A DNA stretch of 64,000 nt, taken from positions 2,604,001 through 2,668,000 of the forward strand of contig NZ_JALKBW010000001.1 of assembly GCF_023017165.1 (NCBI RefSeq). The letters run 5' to 3'. The position numbers and the translations under genes are program-made. Of this stretch, positions 31,013-42,609 are shown piece by piece. The stretch is from Gordonia alkaliphila (lineage in GTDB: Bacteria; Actinomycetota; Actinomycetes; Mycobacteriales; Mycobacteriaceae). Each line of letters starts with the position of its first letter. Position 1 is the stretch's first letter. The notes under the pieces are model-generated. The model saw nothing but the letters and a program-made list of their open reading frames with translations, did no database searches and was not told where the DNA came from.

Positions 31013-32191
31013 ATGTTGTCTATCCCGCCGCGCGGGCAGGGGCTGCACCGGTTGACCAAGTTCCAGACCCCGGAGATCCTCTTCGGTCCCGGGGCGCTGG
31101 CGCAGGCCGCGAACGCGGTCGCCGCGCTCGGCGTCGAACGGCCGCTGGTCGTCGCCGATCGAAATCTTGCCCGGACGCCGTGGCTCGAACGGCTGCTCGA
31201 CGATCTGCGCCGCCGCGGCCTGCAGCCGGCCGCCTACCTGGATGTGACTCCCAACCCGCGGTCGAGCGAGGTGATCGCCGGTCGCGAGGCCTACGCCGAC
31301 CACGGCGCGGACGGGCTGGTGGCGCTCGGCGGCGGTTCGGTGATCGATACCGCCAAGGGCGTCGCCGTGCTGGCCGCCAACGGCGGCGAAATTCTGGAGT
31401 ATGAGGGGATCGATAAGGCCGCGGTGTCGCTGCCGCCGCTGGTCGCGATCCCGTCGACGGCCGGCAGCGGCGCCGATGTCTCGCAGTTCTGCATCATCAA
31501 CGACACCGAGCGACGCACCAAGGTGACCATCGTCGGTCGCACCCTGGTGCCGAACGTGGCGGTGATCGACCCGGAACTGGTGTCCACCGCACCGCCTGAG
31601 GTGATCGCGCAGGCCGGGATGGACGCGCTCACCCACTGCGTGGAGGCGTTCGTCTCGCTTGCCCGCGGGCGGCTCACCGACGCGCTCGCCGTGGATGCGC
31701 TCACCGGGGTGTGGACCAATCTGGAACGCCTCGTGCAGAGCCCGGACGACGCCGACGCCGCCTCGGAGATGTCGCTGGCGGCGACGCGGGCCGGCATGGC
31801 CTTCACCAATGCGATCCTCGGTGCCGCGCATGCGATGAGCCACCCGGTGGGCGGCTACTGCGATGCGCCGCACGGCACGGTCAACTCGGTGCTGCTGCCG
31901 CACGTGGTCCGGTACAACGCCGAGGTGTGCGCCGACGACTTCGCGGTCCTGGCCGGCGCCGTCGGACTCTCCGACACGGGGGGCGACCGCACCGTGGCCG
32001 ACCGACTGGCCGACGAGATCGGTGGCCTCGCCGAGCGGGTGGGGATGCCGTCGACGCTGAGTCCGCTCGGTGTGCGGGCAGGTGACCTGGAGCTGCTCAC
32101 CGAGCGCGCGTTGGCCGATTCCTGCATGATGACCAACCCGCGCCGCCCCGAGGCGGTCGGCATCCTGGACGTCTACCGGGCGGCGCTGTAG
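31013..32191 (+). CDS. Second iron-containing alcohol dehydrogenase (1,3-propanediol dehydrogenase type)
   Basis: 392 residues of group III alcohol dehydrogenase, distinct from Mno and closer to the DhaT/FucO branch. The coenzyme loop is ALGGGSVIDTAKG near 102. Metal ligands: Asp204 and His208 in MDALTHC, His277 in MSHPVGG, His287 in APHG. The start is the ATG at 31013 with a near-perfect AGGAGGT ribosome site 7 bp upstream; a longer frame from 30893 is rejected. In M. smegmatis a propanediol dehydrogenase gene lies in the same kind of cluster beside mno and mnoSR. Substrate is likely a diol or a longer alcohol. Confidence 0.88.
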   Translation: MLSIPPRGQGLHRLTKFQTPEILFGPGALAQAANAVAALGVERPLVVADRNLARTPWLERLLDDLRRRGLQPAAYLDVTPNPRSSEVIAGREAYADHGADGLVALGGGSVIDTAKGVAVLAANGGEILEYEGIDKAAVSLPPLVAIPSTAGSGADVSQFCIINDTERRTKVTIVGRTLVPNVAVIDPELVSTAPPEVIAQAGMDALTHCVEAFVSLARGRLTDALAVDALTGVWTNLERLVQSPDDADAASEMSLAATRAGMAFTNAILGAAHAMSHPVGGYCDAPHGTVNSVLLPHVVRYNAEVCADDFAVLAGAVGLSDTGGDRTVADRLADEIGGLAERVGMPSTLSPLGVRAGDLELLTERALADSCMMTNPRRPEAVGILDVYRAAL

Positions 32192-32193
32192 AC

Positions 32194-33582
32194 GTGAACA
32201 TTCCGCGCCCCGCACCCCGCGACGAGACCGCCCCCGGCGACGACCTCGCCAGCCTGGTCGGGCTGAGCAGCGTCAAGGGCGGGCACTACGCCCAGTACCG
32301 CGGCAGCGAGGCGCGCCTGCACCGCGTGATGGCGGCGCTCGAAGGCATCTCGGGGGCGCTGGCGCAGACCGATCAGGGGCCCGAACGCCTCGTCGTCGAC
32401 GTGGTCGAGACGGTCCGGGAGCACCTCACCGCGCAGTGGGTGGTCTTCGCCCTGGCCGACGGCCAGCTGGAACAGGCGGCGCCGCGCCACCTCATCGCCG
32501 CCCCGGAGCGGGGCATCCTGGCCTTCGAAGGCGTGAGCATCGCGCATGCACCGACCGAACTGCCGGTCGAGGTGCTCAACCGACTGATCGACCTGCTGCG
32601 CGGCGAACGGGCCGTGCTCGCCGCACCGATCGTCGACGACCACCACCTGCACGTCCCGATCGCCTATCGCGGCCGACTCGTCGGCGGGCTGTCGGCCTGG
32701 ACGCCGCCCGAGCGGCAGGTGGACCAGGCCGACCTGCAGGTCCTGCAGATCCTCGCGCGCCAGACGGCGGTGGCGATGGTGAACGCCGAACTCTTCTTCG
32801 AGACGCGGCGACGCGCCACCGAGCTCGCCGACCGCAACGCCGAACTCGAGCGCACCCAGCGCGAGTTGTCGGCGGTCCAGCGCACCGCGCTGCTGAACAC
32901 CGAGCGCAGCCGGATCGCCCGGGAACTGCACGACTCGGTGGGGCAGTCGGTGCTGTCGGCGGGGCTGCAGATCGAGCTGTGCCGCGGCCACGTCGACGCC
33001 GAGGTGGCCGACCACCTGGACAAGGCGATGCTGCTCTCGCGGGAAGCGGTCGGTCAGCTCCGCAACGTGATCTACACGCTCAACGACGCGAGCGACCCGT
33101 CGGCCAGCATCGCCGAGGCCCTGGATCGACTGTGCGAGCTGCACATGCCCGCGCAGACCGCGGCCACCGTGACGGTGCGCGGCCGGCCGCGGGAACTGCC
33201 CGGCGAGATCCAGCACGCGGTGCTGCGCATCGCGGGCGAATCGCTGTTCAACGCCGCCGTGCACGCGGATGCCGGTCACGTCACGGTGAGCCTCGGGTAC
33301 ACCGACGATCGGATTCTGCTGGCGGTGGACGACGACGGCATCGGGGATCCGGGCCGGTTGCGCAGCCTGCTGCGTGCGGCCTCGGCCGGGGACGTCGCCG
33401 GCGGTCGTCGTCGGGGCCTGGCCAACATGGCCTCGCGGGCGGGCGAACTGGGCGGCTCGCTGCGTATCCGCCGATCCCGGGCCGGCGGCATCCGCATCGC
33501 GGTGGAGATCCCGCTCGGGGACACCGGGATAGGGGTCAGTGAGATCGGGGCCAGGGATATCGGGGAAAGGGGATCGGCATGA
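32194..33582 (+). CDS. mnoS: Cytosolic GAF-domain sensor histidine kinase, MnoS-like
   Basis: 462 residues with no membrane segment, so it senses a cytosolic signal. A GAF domain spans about 45-205, a short coiled coil follows, then the HisKA_3 dimerisation domain with phospho-acceptor His246 in RELHDSVGQS, and a HATPase domain (DDDGIGDPG, RRRGLANMASRAGELGG). This is the NarX/DegS class that pairs with LuxR-type regulators. By context it corresponds to MnoS of M. smegmatis, the kinase that turns on mno. It starts 2 bp after the second dehydrogenase and overlaps mnoR by 4 bp. The last 20 residues are a Gly/Ile repeat of no known role. Confidence 0.85.
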   Translation: MNIPRPAPRDETAPGDDLASLVGLSSVKGGHYAQYRGSEARLHRVMAALEGISGALAQTDQGPERLVVDVVETVREHLTAQWVVFALADGQLEQAAPRHLIAAPERGILAFEGVSIAHAPTELPVEVLNRLIDLLRGERAVLAAPIVDDHHLHVPIAYRGRLVGGLSAWTPPERQVDQADLQVLQILARQTAVAMVNAELFFETRRRATELADRNAELERTQRELSAVQRTALLNTERSRIARELHDSVGQSVLSAGLQIELCRGHVDAEVADHLDKAMLLSREAVGQLRNVIYTLNDASDPSASIAEALDRLCELHMPAQTAATVTVRGRPRELPGEIQHAVLRIAGESLFNAAVHADAGHVTVSLGYTDDRILLAVDDDGIGDPGRLRSLLRAASAGDVAGGRRRGLANMASRAGELGGSLRIRRSRAGGIRIAVEIPLGDTGIGVSEIGARDIGERGSA

Positions 33583-34250
33583 CCGAAGACGGAACCGAGG
33601 CTGTGGCCGGGGCACCGACGATCCGCACCGTGTTGGTCGACGATCACGCCGTCCTCCGCGAGGGTCTGCGCGCGCTGCTCGACCGACACGACGGCATCGC
33701 CGTGGTCGGGGAGGCCGGCACCTACGACGGCGCCCTCACCGAGGTGGCGCATGCGCGCCCGGACGTCGTGGTGGTCGATCTGAAACTCACCGCGGGCACC
33801 GACTACGAGGGCATGCGCCTGATCGCCGAACTGCACCGGTGGAACCCGGACCTGTCGATCCTGGTGCTGACCACCTTCCTCGACGACGACCTGGTGGTCC
33901 GCGCGGTCCGCGCCGGTGCGCGTGGGTACGTGGTCAAGGACGTCGACACCACCGAACTCGTGCGCGCGATCCGGGCCCTCGCCGACGGCGGCAGCGCCTT
34001 CGACCCGCGGAGCTCGCTGAGCGTGATGCGCGCGATGGCAGGGGAGCGCGAGGTGGCCGCCGAACTCACCGACCGCGAACGCGAAGTGCTGCGGCTGATG
34101 GCCGACGGCTTGTCGAACCCGGCGATCGGGCGCCGGCTCTACATCTCCGAGTCGACGGTGAAGTTCCACATCCGGAACCTGATCCGGAAGCTCGGCGTCT
34201 CCAAGCGCACCGACGCGGTCTACGTCGCCAGCAAGCGCGGCCTCATCTGA
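33579..34250 (+). CDS. mnoR: LuxR-type response regulator, MnoR-like
   Basis: 223 residues. Receiver domain about 12-130, with the acidic pair in VDDHAVL and the phospho-acceptor Asp67 in VVVDLKLT. The LuxR helix-turn-helix follows at about 155-215 (ELTDREREVLRLMADGLS, then YISESTVKFHIRNLIRKL). It overlaps mnoS by 4 bp, so kinase and regulator are coupled. In M. smegmatis MnoR activates mno. The repeated CTGWCCGRTNGGACAG sequences upstream of mno and of the mftM-like gene are its likely targets. Confidence 0.88.
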   Translation: MTEDGTEAVAGAPTIRTVLVDDHAVLREGLRALLDRHDGIAVVGEAGTYDGALTEVAHARPDVVVVDLKLTAGTDYEGMRLIAELHRWNPDLSILVLTTFLDDDLVVRAVRAGARGYVVKDVDTTELVRAIRALADGGSAFDPRSSLSVMRAMAGEREVAAELTDREREVLRLMADGLSNPAIGRRLYISESTVKFHIRNLIRKLGVSKRTDAVYVASKRGLI

Positions 34251-34292
34251 GGGCCTCGAGCCCGAGAGGCGGTTCGCGTCGAGGGCTCCTGG

Positions 34293-34312
34293 CCGGGGGC
34301 TTCAAGCCCGGG
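34293..34312. terminator. Weak hairpin between convergent mnoR and mftM
   Basis: CCGGGGGCTTCAAGCCCGGG forms a short GC-rich hairpin in the 70-bp gap between converging genes. It lacks a U-tract on either strand. Assignment as a bidirectional terminator is tentative. Confidence 0.4.
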
Positions 34313-34320
34313 CGACTCCG

Positions 34321-35199
34321 TCAGCGCGGTTCCAGGACCAGCCAGCCGCCGTGGTCGTCGAAGATCTCGACCGAGCAGTCCGGCCGGTCGGCAGCCCATC
34401 GGTGCAGGTCGGCCTCGGTCAACCGCTGCCGGTGTCCGAAGTGCTCGTTCGGCACCTCCTCGTAGGGCACCGCGATCACTACGCGTCGACGCGCCACCCG
34501 TACCGCTTCGTCGATCGCGCGCGTCACGTCGGGGCCGTCGAGGTGCTCCAACAGGTGGATCAGCGTCACAGTGTCCGACGAGTCGGTGGCATACGGCAGC
34601 GACCGGGCGTCGGCGAGCGACGTCGCCAGCGGAACCCCGAAGTCGGCCGCGGCCGTGTCGAGCAGCTCCAGCGCACCCGGGCAGATGTCGCAGGCACTCA
34701 CCCGAAGGCCGTCCTGGGCGCACTGCAACGCGAGCAGTCCGAAGCAGGAACCCACCTCGAGCACGGAGTCGCCGACCAGCAGCGAGCGTGCGCGTCGGTG
34801 CACGGGACTGAACGCACCGTCCGTACCGCGCAGTTCCCGCACCGAATTGCGGTAGAAGTGCCGCCACGCCGCGGCCGGATCGACGTGGCACGACTGCACC
34901 ACCTCGGTGAAGACCTGCTCGAACTCGTCCTGTCCGACGATCAGACCCTCGTCGACGAGACCGCACAGGCCGGCGACCACCGTCTGGTCGCTGATCGTGT
35001 CCGCAGTGAGTGGGTGATGCAGGCGCAGCGACTCGGGCGTGGAGCGGACACGGAAGCGGTCGGCACCCGTGTGCACCTGGACGTCGCGTTCGGCGCTGTA
35101 CCGCCGCACCACGTCGCGGCTGTGCACGAGCTCGGAGTCCGTCACCGGCGACACGTCGGCCTCGGTGAGCGCGGTGCTGGTCGGAGTCGGTCCGTTCAT
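34321..35199 (-). CDS. mftM: SAM-dependent methyltransferase, probable mycofactocin methyltransferase MftM
   Basis: 292 residues. A class I methyltransferase fold: VLEVGSCFGLLALQC near 143 is the SAM loop, SACDICPG the acidic end of strand 2, and VTLIHLLEHLDG strand 4. An N-terminal 120-residue part (AERDVQVHTGADRFRV) and a C-terminal HFGHRQRL, IFDDHGGWLVLE are distinctive. M. smegmatis MftM, which methylates the glucose chain of mycofactocin, is encoded beside mnoR and mnoS, and this gene has the same neighbours. A TTG 6 bp upstream (35205) is an alternative start. Two operator-like sites precede it. Other mft genes are not in the window. Identity rests on recall of the family plus context. 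Confidence 0.75.
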   Translation of the reverse strand: MNGPTPTSTALTEADVSPVTDSELVHSRDVVRRYSAERDVQVHTGADRFRVRSTPESLRLHHPLTADTISDQTVVAGLCGLVDEGLIVGQDEFEQVFTEVVQSCHVDPAAAWRHFYRNSVRELRGTDGAFSPVHRRARSLLVGDSVLEVGSCFGLLALQCAQDGLRVSACDICPGALELLDTAAADFGVPLATSLADARSLPYATDSSDTVTLIHLLEHLDGPDVTRAIDEAVRVARRRVVIAVPYEEVPNEHFGHRQRLTEADLHRWAADRPDCSVEIFDDHGGWLVLEPR

Positions 35200-35235
35200 G
35201 CACAAACGCTAAGTCCAGGGCAGGGCGGTCGGGAA

Positions 35236-35272
35236 CTGTCCGATCAGGCGCGGTGACTGACCGATAGGACAG
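35236..35272 (-). promoter_or_regulatory. Tandem operator-like sites upstream of the mftM-like gene
   Basis: CTGTCCGATCAGGCGC (35236-35251) and CTGACCGATAGGACAG (35257-35272) stand 37-73 bp ahead of the start codon. The second matches the mno site 1 palindrome at 13 of 16 positions. Both loci are also preceded by AGGGCGGTC (26837-26845 and 35222-35230). Confidence 0.55.
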
Positions 35273-35305
35273 GTCATGCCACCGAAACCGCCCTGACCAG
35301 TCGAG

Positions 35306-35334
35306 TTGTGTTCCCGTTCGGCCCTGTGTAACTT
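35306..35334 (+). promoter_or_regulatory. Possible rightward promoter, perhaps the native rrn promoter
   Basis: TTGTGT and TAACTT are 17 bp apart, a fair sigma-A-type match, pointing into the rRNA segment. M. tuberculosis has its rRNA operon between murA and nucS, so a native rrn promoter is expected about here. The foreign rRNA begins some 45 bp later. Confidence 0.35.
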
Positions 35335-35379
35335 AGTCCAAGTCGTCAGCGACCAAGTTTCTTCTAGAAATTCGGAATC

Positions 35380-36677
<1,298 letters not shown>

Positions 36678-36999
36678 CAGGGAGAATTAACCTACTGTTT
36701 AAATTTTAAGGATCGACAAAGTGATTATAATATATTTTGTTGAAAAAACATATGGGGGTATAGCTCAGCTGGAGACACCTGCCTTGCACGCAGGGGTCAA
36801 CGGTTGATCCGTTTATCTCCACCATTTGTACTTACTTGTTAAGTACTAGTACTTTGAAAACTGCATAACATTTAGTGATATGACATTATATAAAGAAGAA
36901 GATAAACTCTTTAAAAAATATATCATATAAAGAAGATGAGCAATGGGATTTTGAATGTATATGAAGACAAAGACATTGGCGAAGCATTTTAATAACTGG
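36678..36999 (+). other. 16S-23S internal transcribed spacer (foreign, AT-rich)
   Basis: An AT-rich spacer quite unlike the surrounding 70 percent GC DNA. It contains one tRNA-Ala and long A/T runs. Its composition and tRNA content fit a low-GC Firmicute rRNA operon. Confidence 0.85.
36754..36824 (+). tRNA. tRNA-Ala(TGC), damaged copy in the spacer
   Basis: Begins GGGGGTATAGCTCAGCTGG and ends CTCCACCA; the anticodon TGC is at 36785-36787 inside CTTGCAC. It is 71 nt instead of 76: bases are missing from the D loop, the GGGGG after the anticodon stem and the T arm (GGTTGATCC for GGTTCGATCCC). The losses match the homopolymer errors in the flanking rRNA. Confidence 0.85.
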
Positions 37000-39765
<2,766 letters not shown>

Positions 39766-40072
39766 TCGTGTGCAGGCTCTACCGACACAGCGGGTACACC
39801 CCGGTCGTCGACGGTAAAGGCGGCAGTACCCAACAGTGGCGGCAGCCAGCACCAGAAGCGGCCGCCGGGGCGTCTCCTCTGGTGTGGACTGCCGCCTTTG
39901 GTGCGGGTGCCGCCTGTGCGTCGTCGTGCCGCGCATGTGGCGCGGCGGCGCCGTTCCGAGTGCGGAGTGACTGTGGCCGCGGAGAGGGCAGGTGCGTGGG
40001 GACGCCGCGGCAGGGCCGTGGCGCACCGGGGAGGCTCCCGCGGGCGCAGGGGCGGGCGTTAGGCTGTCTGGC
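39766..40072 (+). other. Junction region with a long-range inverted repeat
   Basis: GC content returns to the host level within a few bases of 39770. AAAGGCGGCAGT (39816-39827) and ACTGCCGCCTTT (39888-39899) are perfect 12-bp complements, and inside them CACCAGA (39850) pairs with TCTGGTG (39878). This could be the native rrn terminator or a structured RNA. No 5S rRNA and no open frame with codon bias is seen before nucS. Confidence 0.6.
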
Positions 40073-40756
40073 GTGCGCCTCGTGATTGCTGAATGCCAGG
40101 TCGACTATGTCGGCCGATTGACCGCTCATCTGCCGATGGCCCGCCGGCTGCTGCTGATCAAGTCCGACGGTTCGGTCAGCGTGCACGCGGACGACCGCGC
40201 CTACAAGCCGCTGAACTGGATGAGCCCGCCCTGCTGGCTCACCGAGGAGCCGGCGCCCGACGGCAGTGACGCACAGGCCGTCTGGGTGGTGGAGAACAAG
40301 GCCGGGGAGCAACTGCGGATCACCGTGAACGCGATCGAGCACGACTCGTCGCACGAACTCGGCATCGATCCCGGTCTGGTCAAGGACGGCGTGGAAGCGC
40401 ACCTGCAGGAACTGCTGGCCGAGCACGTGCAGACCCTGGGCGACGGCTACACGTTGATCCGCCGCGAGTACATGACCGCCATCGGGCCGGTGGACATCCT
40501 GTGCCGGGATGGCGACGGGCAGACCGTCGCGGTGGAGATCAAGCGACGCGGCGAGATCGACGGCGTCGAGCAGCTCACCCGCTACCTGGAACTGCTCAAT
40601 CGCGATGCGACGCTGGCCCCGGTGTCCGGCATCTTCGCCGCTCAGCAGATCAAGCCGCAGGCGAAAACGCTGGCCACCGATCGTGGCATCCGCTGCGTGA
40701 CCCTCGACTACGACCGTCTCCGCGGCACGGAGAGCACCGAGTTCCGGCTCTTCTGA
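40073..40756 (+). CDS. nucS: Mismatch-specific endonuclease NucS/EndoMS
   Basis: 227 residues. NucS cuts both strands at G-T, G-G and T-T mismatches and is the core of the MutS/MutL-independent mismatch repair of actinobacteria. The N-terminal DNA-binding domain ([20 protein letters not shown]) is followed by the RecB-like nuclease with Asp141 in GPVDILCRD, Glu155 and Lys157 in AVEIKRRGE. The C-terminal EFRLF is the sliding-clamp binding tail. GTG start at 40073 gives the standard N-terminus VRLVIAE. It sits at the Rv1321 position, after the rRNA locus. Confidence 0.97.
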   Translation: MRLVIAECQVDYVGRLTAHLPMARRLLLIKSDGSVSVHADDRAYKPLNWMSPPCWLTEEPAPDGSDAQAVWVVENKAGEQLRITVNAIEHDSSHELGIDPGLVKDGVEAHLQELLAEHVQTLGDGYTLIRREYMTAIGPVDILCRDGDGQTVAVEIKRRGEIDGVEQLTRYLELLNRDATLAPVSGIFAAQQIKPQAKTLATDRGIRCVTLDYDRLRGTESTEFRLF

Positions 40757-40793
40757 GCCCACCTGTGCGGCGTCGACCCGGTCACCGGGCACC

Positions 40794-40844
40794 GACACGC
40801 GAACGCCCTCCCAGACCGAAGATCCGGGAGGGCGTTGGCGTGTC
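40794..40844. terminator. Bidirectional terminator between nucS and the DivIVA-like gene
   Basis: GACACGC-G-AACGCCCTCCC (40794-40812) pairs with GGGAGGGCGTT-G-GCGTGTC (40826-40844): 18 bp with one internal mismatch and a 13-nt loop, centred between convergent genes. Confidence 0.85.
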
Positions 40845-40879
40845 AGGGGAGAGGGCAGCTGTCTGCCCGGGTGGGCGGA

Positions 40880-41914
40880 TCAGGCGGTGGCGCGAGTGGG
40901 TCCGTCGTCCTTGCCGGAGGTGAAGTCGGCGAGAAGGTCGCGATCGTCGTACTCGGCGTCCCCGTACTTGCTGTCGCCGTACTCGCGGTCCCCGTAGCCG
41001 ATCTCGTCGTACGCGCTGTCGACGGCGTCGAGGACATCGGTGCTCTCCACACCCGGGACCAGGGCGTCGGCCTCGAATCGATCGCGGCCCACCAGGGTGC
41101 GGTTGAGCAGCTCGAGGTCGTCGGCGTCGGTGGTCGCCACCAGGGCCTGCTCGTCCTCGGACAGGTCGAGGGCGCCGGGGAGCGCGGCGATGTGCTCGCC
41201 GAGAGCACCGAGGTGCTCCAGGATCTGGGTGTGCGCGTCGTTGGCGGCCCGGGCCAGGTCGCGGGAGCGGGCCAGACGGGCGGCGGCGACGTGGTGCGCG
41301 GCACCGCGGAGACCGGCGGCGTCGTCTTCGGCGGCGGCGACGAGTGCGGCGGCGCGGTCCTTGGCGGTGGCGAGCATTTCGGCGATCTGACGTTCGGCCT
41401 CGGCGCGGTCCCGTGCGGAGAACTCGCGCACCTTCTCGGCGTTGGCATCGATCTCGGCGGCGCGCGCTTCGGCGTCGGTGACGGTCTTGTCGGCCTGCTG
41501 GCCGGCTAGCTCTATCGTGCGCGCCGCATCGCTGGACGCATCGCTGCGAAGGTCGGCCGCCTGCTGGCGGGCCACCGAGACCATCTCGGCGGCCTCGTCG
41601 CGGGCGGTGGAGCGGATCTCCTCAGCCTCCTCGGTGGCGAGGGTCAGCATGCGGGAGAGGCGCTCGCTCATGCCGGTGACCGTGGTCGGCGGCGCGGACA
41701 GCGCGTCGACGTCGTTCTGCAGACTGCGGACGCGTCCGCGGGCCTGCTCGAGATGACCGAGGAGTTCATCGGCATGGGCGTGTGCCGAATCGCGGTCGGA
41801 GGCCATCATCGCCAGATCTGCTTCGAGCTGGCGGATGTGGTCGGTGACCTGATCGCGGTCGTAGCCGCGCATGACGATGGGGAAGGGGCTTTGACGCTGA
41901 CCGGGAGCTGACAT
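40880..41914 (-). CDS. DivIVA-domain coiled-coil protein
   Basis: 344 residues. The N-terminus FPIVMRGYDRDQVTDHI is a DivIVA-type membrane-binding segment as in Wag31 and SepIVA. About 200 residues of Ala/Glu/Arg-rich coiled coil follow (30-250). The acidic tail carries a YGD repeat (EYGDSKYGDAEYDD near 320). Proteins of this build mark cell poles or septa and organise envelope growth in actinobacteria. It is monocistronic, between nucS and mce; M. tuberculosis has another gene there. Exact partner is not known from sequence. Confidence 0.8.
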   Translation of the reverse strand: MSAPGQRQSPFPIVMRGYDRDQVTDHIRQLEADLAMMASDRDSAHAHADELLGHLEQARGRVRSLQNDVDALSAPPTTVTGMSERLSRMLTLATEEAEEIRSTARDEAAEMVSVARQQAADLRSDASSDAARTIELAGQQADKTVTDAEARAAEIDANAEKVREFSARDRAEAERQIAEMLATAKDRAAALVAAAEDDAAGLRGAAHHVAAARLARSRDLARAANDAHTQILEHLGALGEHIAALPGALDLSEDEQALVATTDADDLELLNRTLVGRDRFEADALVPGVESTDVLDAVDSAYDEIGYGDREYGDSKYGDAEYDDRDLLADFTSGKDDGPTRATA

Positions 41915-42008
41915 GTGGGCAACATTAGGCCCGCCACACCGTCACCGGGTGTATCACGCGCGGCGTGTTGTGCTGCGTTTTGGTAACGGTGTGGCTGGTG
42001 TGACTCGA

Positions 42009-42026
42009 CTCCGGAGCCCGCCGGAG
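42009..42026 (-). terminator. Short hairpin downstream of mce
   Basis: CTCCGG-AGCCCG-CCGGAG lies 11-28 nt past the mce stop on the leftward strand. Six perfect GC-rich pairs, no U-tract; a plausible weak terminator. Confidence 0.45.
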
Positions 42027-42036
42027 CCGGTTCGGG

Positions 42037-42519
42037 TCAGTGTCCGGCGGCCGGCTCGACGAGTTCCAGGAGCACGCCGCCGGCGTCCTTCGGGTGCACG
42101 AAGTTGATCCGCGAGTCGGCGGTGCCGCGCTTGGGTGCCGGGTACAGCAGGCGCGCGCCGTTGCCGGTGAGGACCGCGGTGACGGCGTCGAGGTCGGTCA
42201 CCCGGACGGCCATCTGCTGCAGGCCCGGACCGCTGCGGTCGAGGAACTTGGCGATCGTCGACTGCTCGTTGAGGGGTGCCAGCAACTGGATCAGCGCACC
42301 CGTGGCGCCGGCCGGTCCGACCATGGCCTCGCGCACGCCCTGCTCCTCGTTGACCTCCTCGTGGAGGTTCTCGAAGCCCAGGTTGGTGCGGTACCACTCG
42401 AGCGCGACATCCAGGTCGGGCACGGCGATCCCGACGTGGTCGATACCGACCACCAGGTCGGCCACATTCGCCAGTGCACCAGTGGTGCGGTTCACGTCTT
42501 CCGATGCTGAATTGCTCAT
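42037..42519 (-). CDS. mce: Methylmalonyl-CoA epimerase
   Basis: 160 residues of the vicinal-oxygen-chelate fold. It interconverts the (S) and (R) forms of methylmalonyl-CoA so that the B12-dependent mutase can make succinyl-CoA from propionyl-CoA. Metal ligands are seen as IDHVGIAV near residue 27, the Gln of IQLLAPLNE and the Glu of LLELVEP near the C-terminus. Rv1322A is the counterpart. It is divergent from fadA4 with about 90 bp between. Propionyl-CoA also arises from the valine pathway encoded at 59.3-62.9 kb. Confidence 0.93.
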   Translation of the reverse strand: MSNSASEDVNRTTGALANVADLVVGIDHVGIAVPDLDVALEWYRTNLGFENLHEEVNEEQGVREAMVGPAGATGALIQLLAPLNEQSTIAKFLDRSGPGLQQMAVRVTDLDAVTAVLTGNGARLLYPAPKRGTADSRINFVHPKDAGGVLLELVEPAAGH

Positions 42520-42548
42520 GCGATCACGGTAGCGTTGACCCCAAAGTG

Positions 42549-42575
42549 CCCTGTCACGAGGTCCTTGTCACAGGG
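42549..42575. promoter_or_regulatory. Inverted repeat in the mce-fadA4 intergenic region
   Basis: CCCTGTCAC and GTCACAGGG, 8 of 9 pairs, flank a 9-bp centre in the divergent promoter region. A shared operator is plausible; the regulator is unknown. Confidence 0.4.
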
Positions 42576-42609
42576 TGTGTAGAGTCCCACCTTTTTCAGG
42601 AGTCCCCTC

